This document shows, one piece after another, positions 49,601 to 59,067 of a DNA stretch of 64,000 nucleotides. The stretch is from Mesostigma viride (lineage: Eukaryota; Streptophyta; Mesostigmatophyceae; Mesostigmatales; Mesostigmataceae): positions 537,301-601,300 of the forward strand of contig RPFO01000111.1 in NCBI GenBank assembly GCA_009746045.1, read 5' to 3'. The translations under genes and the position numbers were made by a program. How positions within the stretch are numbered: the first letter of the stretch is position 1; each line of letters opens with the position of its first letter. The notes under the pieces were generated by a model. It saw nothing but the letters and a program-made list of their open reading frames with translations. It did no database searches and was not told where the DNA came from.

Positions 49601-51588
49601 CTCTTCCATTACACCCATCCATGCATGCCAGCACCCCATTACACCCATCCATGCATGCCAGCACCCAGTTACACCCATCCACGCATGCCAGCACCCCATT
49701 ATGACCCATCCATGCATGCCAGCACCCCATTACACCCATCCATGCATGCCAGCACCCCATTACACCCATCCATGCATGCCAGCACCCCATTACACCCATC
49801 CACGCATGCCAGCACCCCATTACACCCATCCATGCATGCCAGCACCCCATTACACCCATCCATGCATGCCAGCACCCCATTACACCCATCCATGCATGCC
49901 AGCACCCCATTACACCCATCCATGCATGCCAGCACCCCATTACACCCATCCATGCATGCCAGCACCCCATTACACCCATCCATGCATGCCAGCACCCCAT
50001 TACACCCACATTCTTTCCGTCCTGTTGCCATACCATCTGGCTGTCCTCCTACTCAATTCCAATTCTCTGCCCCCCCCCCCCCCCCCTGGACACGTCTCCT
50101 TGCACATGTAACTTTGGCTTCCCCTCCCATCTGTTTGATTCTACATCTCTTCAGCATCTTGTCCGATGCCGCCCCCCCTCACCCCTCTCGTGCCACAGAT
50201 TCAGTGCTGAGAGAAAGCGGGTTACGCATTGAGTCATTCATGCAGTATCAGCAAAGAGGACAGCCGATATTCGCATGTGCTGTGCCTAACATTACATCCA
50301 CCAGCAGGGAGAGAAAGCACAGGCCACATTTTGCTGTCACATATGAATAAGTAATCAACGCGCTGTTCCCATATGCAAATAAAGATTGTCGTCAACATGT
50401 TGCATGCAACAAGCAATCACACAGTCGCCTACCTGAGCAGACAGTGCCATGTGTGCCAGCATGCGCGGCCCGAAGGAGCCCTCCCCCGCAGTAACCAACG
50501 CAGCCGCCACGTGGGGCAACGACGCCACTGCGCGGTTGCAGATCATCTGACACAACGCCGCGGCGTCCAGGACAAGTGCATCCCCCGGTGTTCCCGACAA
50601 CCCTTCTCCAGGTACAGCTGCCGCCTGCGAGCACGCACCCACTGGGTCCTGCATCTCCTTCAGACACTTGCCGCTCCAATAACGGACCGCCCGCGTTAGT
50701 TGCCTCCTCTGCACACATGTCAAGGATATGCACAAATCAGCACAGCAACGGTTTACAGCAACAACACATGAGAAGAACAGTCCACACATGTCCAGCATTG
50801 CCGTTCATGCTTCCTCTAACTTCGTAGTAGTATACAAACATCCATGTACACGTGCAGCACATGAAGAAGCAAAGGGGAACTCACCGCAACCAAATACGGT
50901 GACTCCTTCACATTCTTCTTCTTCTTCTTCTCACCGCTGACCGCCTGCGCAACCTCTTCCTCGCCCTCATCACTCTCCTCGGTCCCCTTCTTCTTCTTCT
51001 CACCGCTGACCGCCTGCGCAACCTCTTCCTCGCCCTCATCACTCTCCTCGGTCCCCGCCACCTCTCCGGGCTTCTCCATGGCCTCATTACCAGCTGTGAC
51101 ATGCTTACAAAAAGTAGCCCGACGGCCCTGCAATGCGTCAAGCATGTACTTTGATACACCCAGTCTCTCCCAGTTGGATGTGCTCTGACACCCTTTGGAC
51201 GCTTGATCGAATTGCTCGGGCCGCTTATACTGTTGCGCCTGCGGTGCAAGGGCAGAGACGCACAGCGAGACACACGCAGGCAACCGCTCGACAAACCCAG
51301 GACCGTTCAGTTATGATGGTCACGCGCCATCATTAGCACTGCGATCAAAGACAGTCAGTAACCATCGATGTATTGGTCGGCAGCAGATACCCCGCGACCC
51401 GAAACGGTGCTTCCAACGGGACATTGTTACCCATCAGATACATATACCCGCCGATGAATCACAAGCAAGACTACAATGTGAATACTCATGAAGGAACTTA
51501 CCACCACGTGGAAATTGCTGCGCGCATATTCCATCGCGGATACATACTGTTGTGACTCCCAAACGGATCGACAATCTTTAGCGGCCAT
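46604..51588 (-). CDS. Transposon-associated protein with USP/UCH-like peptidase C-terminus, 4 exons, frame uncertain
   Basis: Proposed exons: 51588-51502, 51238-50885, 50708-50433, 49521-46604, all with GT-AG introns in phase 0. Residues 30-147 include an acidic/KKKK segment duplicated as a 23-residue unit. Exon 4 starts with a KKQATGQPREGLATAG-type repeat, then a 25-residue unit (EGDTGGKAEAAGRG...PETMAA) repeated about 14 times, then a basic linker. The last ~330 residues hold QQKNVGECLSAASC (Cys-box-like), a C-x3-C region followed by VRVFKTVPTMIP, and YEVTAWLCAVLVYDHPKHW followed by EWREVDSYY, an order recalling ubiquitin-specific proteases. The frame entering exon 4 and the frame of the peptidase differ, so indels in the repeats break it unless another frame enters exon 4. 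The splice model and protein-like ends are seen; the peptidase fold is inferred and catalysis is unproven. Confidence 0.4.
48178..49246. repeat. 75-bp tandem repeat inside exon 4, about 14 copies
   Basis: On this strand the unit contains CCGCCGCCATCGTCTCTGGA and CCCCGCCGCCTCCGCCTTCC. Copies differ mainly in C-run length (72-76 bp), which changes the reading frame between units. All six frames stay open for long stretches because the unit is GC-rich. Confidence 0.95.
49605..50006. repeat. 30-bp minisatellite, about 13 copies
   Basis: The unit contains CATTACACCCATCCATGCAT and GCCAGCACCC. One 31-bp variant lies at about 49699. It falls in the predicted third intron of the peptidase-like gene. 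Confidence 0.95.
50918..51055. repeat. 69-bp in-frame duplication in coding sequence
   Basis: Two adjacent near-identical copies encode a GTEESDEGEEEVAQAVSGEK-type unit plus lysines in exon 2 of the peptidase-like gene. The unit length is a multiple of three, so the frame is kept. Confidence 0.85.
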
Positions 51589-51802
51589 TGCTACGGTTGC
51601 GTACTGCCTGCAAGGTAATTACCGTTAACGTGATCCAATAATTACCTCAGGCTCACGTGATCGGGGGACAGATATTGATACCTCATTACCTCTGCCTGTA
51701 CTGCTGTCACTGCACTGTACAACCATGCATTTGCGTGCCACTACCTAAATACATCATACACGATGCATCTTACAATTGCCAGCATGGCACCCGATCGATC
51801 GA

Positions 51803-52318
51803 GTGCGTGTACCACCTGTACGGTATTTGTGTACCACCCCGCTCCTTCCCACGGCAGGTACGCAGCGACTCGCTGTGGTCCTGGCTGCAGTTGTGTACCA
51901 CCTGTACGGTATTTGTGTACCACCCCGCTCCTTCCCACGGCAGGTACGCAGCGACTCGCTGTTGTCCTGGCTGCAGTTGTGTACCACCTGTACGGTATTT
52001 GTGTACCACCCCGCTCCTTCCCACGGCAGGTACGCAGCGACTCGCTGTTGTCCTGGCTGCAGTTGTGTACCACCTGTACGGTATTTGTGTACCACCCCGC
52101 TCCTTCCCACGGCAGGTACGCAGCGACTCGCTGTTGTCCTGGCTGCAGTTGTGTACCACCTGTACGGTATTTGTGTACCACCCCCCTCCTTCCCACGGCA
52201 GGTACGCAGCGACTCGCTGTTGTGCTGGCTGCAGTTGTGTACCACCTGTACGGTATTTGTGTACCACCCCCTCGATCCTTCCCACGGCAGGTACGCAGCG
52301 ACCCGCTGTTGTCCTGGC
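51803..52318. repeat. 86-bp tandem repeat, 6 copies, between two divergent genes
   Basis: The unit contains GTGTACCACCTGTACGGTAT and CCCACGGCAGGTACGCAGCG. It fills most of the gap between the minus-strand start at 51588 and the plus-strand start at 52453, so it may carry promoter or binding sites for both. Copies differ at a few positions. Confidence 0.92.
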
Positions 52319-52452
52319 AGCTCGTAAATTAATAATGTCAATGTTGTCCTCAAGGTTGGTATAGCTGTCGCTGCACGGCGGAAGTCCTCCCGATCGATAC
52401 AGCCTTTACATATTATCGGTTGCTTTTGAACCCTGTTGTTCTTTGCCGGTCT

Positions 52453-53472
52453 ATGATGGAATCCGTAGTAATGTTGGAATCCGACTTGGCAAGTGAGCAG
52501 GAAGTCGGCAAGGCGTGCAAAGCCATGAAGAAGATGCAAGCCAAAATCATGAAGGCAAACAGGTGGCGCGACATCGACCAGAAAGCTGCTATCAAGAGGG
52601 CTGGTGGATTGCTGGCATATAGGAAGCAGCAGGCGGAAAGGCAAAAAGCAAGGCGGGAGGCGGCCAAGAAGGTTCCTGCCAAGAAAAAAACGCCCGCCGC
52701 ATTGAAAGCCGAAGAGAACCACCGTGTGGGCAACCGGAAGAATGCCGGGGAAAAGGCGATTGAAAACGTGGCATTGCGTGAGAGGAACATTGCCGAAACC
52801 CCTTTACAAAAGAAGTGTGCGGCGGATATCAGGGAGAGGGGATACACTGTCATACGAGGCATCGTAAGCGAGGAAGTACGCGTGCAGATGCTGAATGCTG
52901 CGCAAGACATTCCGGATACTAAATTTGACAGAATTTTTCGGAAGTACAACGAGAACACCAAGACGTATACATTCCCTCCAAAGCAACGTAGCCAAGCCCT
53001 TATCGACGAAGACAGCCCGTTTGGGAAGCTCGTCGTGGGATTGGCGGTCAAGATCCTGCATGCTGCGCTGGACATGTCCTACGTGCCTAAGCCACGTGAG
53101 TTGCTGCTGGTGCTCCGAAGCCTGGCTAACTGCAAAGAACAAGGGCCCCATTCCGATCTTACACGTGAAGTTTTGGCATGGGAGGTATACTTCCCAGTAA
53201 GTTGCATCATCGCTGTACAACCCGACACACGTTGGGTTTCGTACGACAATAGTATCCGCCATTATAGGAAGAGGGACATCTCCAAGAGGGGGGAGGGAAA
53301 AACTGAGGTGATGCTCAATCCTGGTGATGTTGTTTTATGGCATGGAGCACATGTGCATGCTGGTGCCGCGTACCAGGTGGAAAATCGCCGCATTTTTTTC
53401 AAGGGCATCAGCACGGCAAGGCGACTGGGCAACCAGGGTCTCGCAGATAGCGTTTGCCCAGTGATTGTGTAA
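52453..53472 (+). CDS. 2-oxoglutarate/Fe(II)-dependent oxygenase-like protein, 339 residues, single exon
   Basis: The ATG at 52453 is preferred over the earlier in-frame TTG. Residues 1-95 are a Lys/Arg-rich helical segment ([24 protein letters not shown]) that could bind nucleic acid or act as a nuclear signal. The C-terminal ~230 residues look like a double-stranded beta-helix oxygenase: GPHSDL supplies the H-x-D iron ligands (H233, D235), [12 protein letters not shown] is the following strand, and [20 protein letters not shown] with NRR supplies the distal His (H300 or H302) and a candidate 2-oxoglutarate Arg (R312/R313). Such enzymes hydroxylate or demethylate proteins, nucleic acids or small molecules; the substrate cannot be read from sequence. 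The gene is uninterrupted and surrounded by mobile DNA. A GTAAGT at about 53200 could be a donor, but the frame reads through it well. Confidence 0.6.
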   Translation: MMESVVMLESDLASEQEVGKACKAMKKMQAKIMKANRWRDIDQKAAIKRAGGLLAYRKQQAERQKARREAAKKVPAKKKTPAALKAEENHRVGNRKNAGEKAIENVALRERNIAETPLQKKCAADIRERGYTVIRGIVSEEVRVQMLNAAQDIPDTKFDRIFRKYNENTKTYTFPPKQRSQALIDEDSPFGKLVVGLAVKILHAALDMSYVPKPRELLLVLRSLANCKEQGPHSDLTREVLAWEVYFPVSCIIAVQPDTRWVSYDNSIRHYRKRDISKRGEGKTEVMLNPGDVVLWHGAHVHAGAAYQVENRRIFFKGISTARRLGNQGLADSVCPVIV

Positions 53473-53477
53473 GTAGT

Positions 53478-53800
53478 CCACCACCCACCCACCCACCCAC
53501 CCACCATCCATCCATCCACATCCATCCCACCCACCCACCCACCCACCCACCCACCCACCCGCCCACCCACCCACCCACCCACCCACCCACCCACCCACCC
53601 ACCCACCCACCCACCCACCCACCCACCCACCCTCCTCCCTCCCTCCCTCCCTCCCTCCCTCCCTCCCTCCCTCCCTCCCTCCCTCCCTCCCTCCCTCCCT
53701 CCCTCCCTCCCTCCCTCCCAGCCTCCCTCCCTCCCTCCCTCCCTCCCTCCCTCCCAGCCTCCCTCCCTCCATCCATCCATCCATCCATCCATCCATCCAT

Positions 53801-53836
<36 letters not shown>

Positions 53837-54018
53837 CCATCCATCCATCCATCCCGATCCATCCGTCCATCCATCCATCCATCCATCCATCCATCCATCC
53901 ATCCATCCATCCATCCATCCATCCATCCATCCATCCATCCATCCATCCATCCATCCATCCATCCATCCATCCATCCATCCATCCATCCATCCATCCATCC
54001 ATCCATCCATCCATCCAT
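53478..54018. repeat. Tetranucleotide microsatellite block (CCAC, CCTC, CATC)
   Basis: Three successive homogeneous blocks: CCCA/ACCC repeats (53482-53630), CCTC repeats with a few CCAG interruptions (53630-53768), and CATC repeats with rare CGTC and one CCCGATC interruption (53769-54018). It starts a few bases after the oxygenase stop codon. Confidence 0.97.
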
Positions 54019-54025
54019 GAAGCAG

Positions 54026-54330
54026 AAAGGGAGCACGAGTTTAACCTTGCATGAAGTAGCCTAGGATGTCTTAAACGCCATATGCCCCTTCTCATGGATA
54101 TGTGCTCCATTGACTCCCAACGGAGTGATGTTCCTCATTAATTAATTAATTAATTATTTAATTAACCTATGAATATGACGCCCCACTTGTCTCGTTGCCT
54201 TAAAAAGCCTGGCCCCAGGTTCTGCTCACTGCATGGTAAGATGATCATGCCCTCGCGTTAGGTAGGGCATCCACAAAAGGTCATATCAATTGCTTAATCT
54301 CGTGCACCCATTGGCGAGCCACAGATCATC
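54026..54330. mobile_element. Fragments of the AATT-bounded repeat family
   Basis: GGGAGCACGAGTTTAACC at 54030, TTGACTCCCAACGGAG at 54112 followed by ATTAATTAATTAATTA, a segment at 54070-54095 matching the inverse of 4735-4765 (CCCCTTCTCATGGATATGTG), and an inverted end at 54296-54325 all relate to the element at 4689-5090. No coding frame. Confidence 0.45.
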
Positions 54331-54507
54331 AGGAGCCCTCGGAGTGATGGAAAGAAACCTTAACCAAGTTATGTAATATTTGATATCCAGGTGTATCATG
54401 CAGTGTACATGGAGCATAGTTGTCTGATTTCAATTGCAAAGTCTCAGAAAATTTACTAATGGGTCGTTCCCTTACCACGTATATGAATACAGAAAAACAT
54501 TTAAATA

Positions 54508-54968
54508 GGATGTCCCCAAAACTGGGCACACGCAAACTGGGCACGAGCATGACGAATGGGATGCTCACAACCTCAGCCCCATGGCCAACAATATAAATAC
54601 AATGTCCCCAAAACTGGGCACACGCAAACTGGGCACGAGCATGACGAATGGGATGCTCACAACCTCAGCCCCATGGCCAACAATATAAATACAATGTCCC
54701 CAAAACTGGGCACACGCAAACTGGGCACGAGCATGACGAATGGGATGCTCACAACCTTAGCCCCATGGCCAACAATATAAATACAATGTCCCCAAAACTG
54801 GGCACACGCAAACTGGGCACGAGCATGACGAATGGGATGCTCACAACCTTAGCCCCATGGCCAACAATATAAATACAATGTCCCCAAAACTGGGCACACG
54901 CAAACTGGGCACGAGCATGACGAATGGGATGCTCACAACCTCAGCCCCATGGCCAATAATATAAATAC
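54508..54968. repeat. 92-bp tandem repeat, 5 copies, each with a TATAAATA
   Basis: The unit contains GTCCCCAAAACTGGGCACAC and CCATGGCCAACAATATAAAT. Copies start near 54508, 54600, 54692, 54784 and 54876 and differ by one or two bases. It lies just beyond the 3' end of the transposase-like gene. Confidence 0.95.
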
Positions 54969-55026
54969 ACTGGCCTCCCTACGTTACAAAATGCCGTGAT
55001 TATCTGACACGCCCATCCTGTGCAGG

Positions 55027-57930
55027 TCATCGTTTCCCATGCTGTTCCGTCACGCCCCGCATGTGCAGGTCACGATAGTACGCTGGGCACGCCCAATCAA
55101 ACGCATCGAGCACATAGTGGTTGTTCCCAAGGTGGTCGTGCTTCACCTGTAGGACTGGTTCTGATGTGGTGTCACCTACACGTGCCGCCACATGCTTTAC
55201 TTTGCATTTGGTTTCGTAACCACGCCGCCAGCACTGATGCAACAGTCGAACCTGTGACCCCAGGTAGGACAGAGGCTGTGGATACTTCCCCAAGCCTTTC
55301 CACTGCGAGGACAGTGTCATGTCTTTGGTGAACACAGGACAGTCCGTCCAAGTTTCGTCCATGTTGAACATGGGCTTGCCCTGAACGTCCTCTGCATTCC
55401 CTGACTCAAACCAAATCGGGACAAACCACATGCTCCCCATGGCCCCCTCAGCAGGCGTCAGCATGAAGATGGTGCCAACCTCAGCAAACCAAAATTCAGC
55501 GTCCACATTGTCCGCCGCCTGGTATGCCAATGAGTCTGCCGTCGCCACTTGACCTTCCGGGTATGCATCATGCAGTGTGGAAGCACCTGACCTCCCCAGT
55601 CGTAATGGTCCTGGCACCGACTACTGCACTAGCATAAACCTTCACGCTGCCAGTTGCTTCATCCCAGGGTGGACAGCCCAGCGGGGCGAGAAGCTCGTCC
55701 ACCGTCTGCTTGTCAGCGCCAATTTCCGCCAACGTAGGTGTTGACTTAGGGTTACGGCCGCAAGGCATGCCCCCCATGACCTGCACACACACAGCACCAC
55801 ATGCAAAACACACAAGTGCCGTTGTTAGCCTGGGCATATGAACGGAAATGCTGGGTCGGCCCAGCACACCAAGGAATGCCCTAGCCCTAGCGCCAGCGCA
55901 GTCATAGCAACAGCGCCCATGCGTTTCCTCACCTGCTCGATGCGCCCCAACGCGCAGCGCTCGTGTATGACCGTTGGAAAAGTCGCCCCTTGCCGCACCC
56001 ACACCTCCCGCCCAGAAGGACCGCCACTCGCGCCACTACCAGTCGCGGACGCTTTGGGATACAGCTTGTTGAACATCCTGCTTTCCTGCAAGGTTTGCAG
56101 CACGCGTTCATCGAGCTGGGATGTCTCCTTAACCAGCATGGACTGCCACGCCAAGTAGCCCTGTAGTTTGTGCAGCAAGTAACGCCCCGGCTCCTTGCTG
56201 TGGCATTTGGCCATCGACTCCATGAGAGATTTCAGGAATAAGTGGTACCCCTCAAATTCATGCGGGCCCAAGGACCAGATACGACCCACATCGTCAGTCT
56301 GTGCCAAAGCATGGCGCGGTATGTGGACGTTATGGCTGGCGGCATTGTCTTGGCGTGCCATCCTCTTTTTCTTCTTCTCCGCATTCTTCTTCTTCTTCTC
56401 CGCGTTTTTCTTCTTTTCGTCGCCATCCGCTGCCTCAGCCATTGCCCCAGGACCCTTTCCTGCAAGGCTGCCACGCGGCCACAAGGTGCCGAAACACTCT
56501 TGAAAAGTGGCGTAGACGTTGTCCGCAGCCAAGTTGTAGATTGGAGACGTAACGGGACCAAGCATCATCTGCGCCCACTTGGCGAGGTGCATCACCATCT
56601 TGCTGATCCGCCGGGCCTTCCTTTTCTCCTTATCATCTCCCTCATTCCGCCTCCTCAGCAGCAGCATGGGAAGTGCAAAAGGCATTTGGAACAGCAGGGT
56701 CAGCAGCTCCATTCCCTTGTAATGTGGATACAAGGTAAAAGCTTTCCCCTGCGGCAGCCGGCTCCCGACGCGCGTGGGGTGTGCGCTTACCCAAGCATCC
56801 AACTCCGGGTGCTGGCGAGTGGGAATTCCATCCTCCTCGAGGTAGCGAGCCACCTGCTTACATAGACCCAACGTCAGATTGTGAAAGATATCCATCGGAT
56901 ACTGCCGGTAGCGGTCAAAGAATCGAAGATCCCGCCAAGGCCACAGCGGCTGATACATCACCCCGGTCTCCTTCGCCTTCTCTTTCCGTGCCGTGGCCGT
57001 CGCCATGCCCTCCATCTCCTCCAATATTTCCGCCGTTTGCTTCTCACTGCGCATGTACTCCGCCACGTCCACCGTCGCATCCGCCCAGTCGTCGTGGTGA
57101 ACGTTGCAAAAGGGGCATCCCTGCAGTGGCGCACACACCCACAATGCGCCGCACACCAAGGTACGCAGAAATAAAAGAAGGGCTGATGGTTACGGTGATA
57201 CCACACCAACACAGCTTCCCAATGAATCAAGGTCACATGGGCAGCACCCCGAACCAAGCTACGTGACAACATCACTCACTTTGTCGCCGGTGCAACCCTT
57301 GTGCCCCATCACGCCGTTGCGGGCGGCCGAATCCATCACGTTCAGGTTCGCGACACGGATTTCCCAAAGCTCACTTGGCGTTTTGGGAAACTTCACACGC
57401 ATGGGCACGCCCTCTGCCATCGCATCCATGTCCTCCACAAGACACTCAAGGACTGCCTCTCGTGGCACATGTGTATCTCTCACGGTGATGGGGAAGATCA
57501 TGTCTCTTGACTTGTTGTCGGCGCGCTCGATGTTCAGAACAGTGAACAAATGCGCTTCCAGCGTCCCATGCCGATGGAGATACTCCTCAAATGAGTCATC
57601 CCACAACGCCACTACCAAATATAGGATGGGTAGACCAGACTTAGAAGGGCGGTAACAGCGGAATTCGGCTTCCCATCTAGAGAATCTCAGCCTCTTGTAC
57701 CGAGGCTTGTCCGGGGACAGGTTGTACGACCTGCGCATGAAGAACACTCGCCCGCCCTCTCGGTCAGCCTCGGCAAATTTTCTCCACTTACGGACGCCAA
57801 CCACGTCAATGTGACCCCCGTAGTTCAGTAAAGAGATCTCCTGCTCATGCTTCGTCCAGAAGACCTCACTGACACGATCGGCATCCCGCGGTACGGTCCC
57901 CCCGGACAATCCCTTGCGCGGTAGAAGAAC
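55027..57930 (-). pseudogene. Tnp2/CMC-like DNA transposase, 3 exons visible, one frameshift, 5' end missing
   Basis: Exons: 57930-57280 (entered by an acceptor), 57120-55933, 55780-55027; introns are GT-AG and phase 0. The first exon carries LPILYLVVALWDDSFEEY and LEAHLFTVLNIE. Joined to the second it gives GHKGCTGDKGCPFC, a Cys/His knuckle, then YRQYPMDIFHNLTLGLCKQV. These match the general plan of En/Spm-CACTA/Plavaka transposases (acidic residue near DD, GH..GC..C knuckle, D..H..LG). A KKKNAEKKKKNAEKKKK basic stretch follows. The last exon starts in one frame (SVKVYASAVVGARTITTG) and must change frame near 55590-55620 to continue as DSLAYQAADNVDAEFWFAEV. No initiator exon or terminal repeats were found. 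Superfamily is moderately sure; exact clade is not. Confidence 0.5.
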
Positions 57931-58560
57931 CTGCAGGCATCATGACGGCGGGCAAATTATATAGCGTTGTCATCAATATACAATACTAGATCCATCCAAG
58001 CGTGCTGGACGTGCACACGTCAATATCCTCCCACCAAATGTAGTGCACTATGTGTAATCCTGCGCAGGCGTGGTCTCAATTTAGGATGCCGAGGATGCCG
58101 AGGAGTGGCTAACCTCGGGAAAATAGTGTTCGGAACTTTGCGCTCATGCAGGACCAAAAAGGTTACGACATTATTTGGTCTCTAAACACGCCACTTTGCT
58201 GCATAAACACTGTCATCATACTTGATATATGGTGCAAGCATTGCACTTCCCACAACCCAGTTTAATAACCATGCTTGCACAGTTAACGCCAAGCGCATTG
58301 GCGTGATCCTGATTCGGCATATCTCTGCGATTCCAGCGGCACCGGAACGAGTTCATTCCGACGAGTATCAAGAAAGTTATGGCGTTCCGACTTCCCGGTC
58401 GCGCGCGAGCGCGAGCCGGCTGTTCTTCTAAGTCGGACGTGAATATTTGCCGACGACATATGGGGTCGACAGTAATTCCTGGGCTGACAGGAATTAGGTG
58501 CTGTACCTACGACGGTATTGGATTAATACGTCGTACGCAGGAAATAGGAACCTTAACCTG
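57931..58560. other. No recognisable gene
   Basis: Spacer between the transposase fragment and the retrotransposon. The missing 5' exon of the transposase could lie here, but nothing was convincing. Confidence 0.45.
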
Positions 58561-58763
58561 TGGTCTGTGGGTACCGCAGGCTTAGTCCTGGACTTCTAGG
58601 TGCAGATGCAATAGTCACTGTGGACTGTGCTCTGTGGTCACTGTGCCTGTATGGCAGACCTACTGTATAGGAGTGGGCGCTGTACAGGTAGTGAATACTG
58701 TACCGGGGTGTTATTACTGAGCAGGCCTCCTAGGCTGCTCAGGACTAGCAAGCACAGTGCACA

Positions 58764-58773
58764 AGTATATAAA
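58764..58773 (+). promoter_or_regulatory. TATA box in the presumed 5' LTR
   Basis: AGTATATAAA about 300 bases upstream of the first gag-like frame. It is positioned as expected for an LTR promoter. Confidence 0.4.
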
Positions 58774-59067
58774 CAATAGGCCAGTGCCAAATGGGCATCT
58801 CTTGCGAGCCCGCCTCACGTGTTGTGCCTTGACTTGGCAAGCTCGTGTACAAGCCTCAAGTGTGTGAGCGCTGTAAACATTATCCGATTTAACAAAGCTC
58901 CGTTTCCAACCATATTCACACATTGCTGCATTGCAACCATATCCTTCACATTGCGTGTGCTAAGAACGTTAACTCAAATTACAACCAGTCTCAGCGGAAC
59001 GGCCAGGAGGGTCGTTGCCGGTTGCGGTGTGCAGCGTTTACGACGAGAGGAGCTCGTCCGGTGGTGA

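Noticed and set aside
53262-54110. WMDG- and GGRE-repeat frames
   Set aside because: Translations of tetranucleotide microsatellites.
55027-57930. KDZ (Kyakuja-Dileera-Zisupton) transposase
   Set aside because: The knuckle and D..H..LG layout fit Tnp2/CMC-type transposases better, and no KDZ-type CxC domain was seen. The possibility is not fully excluded.
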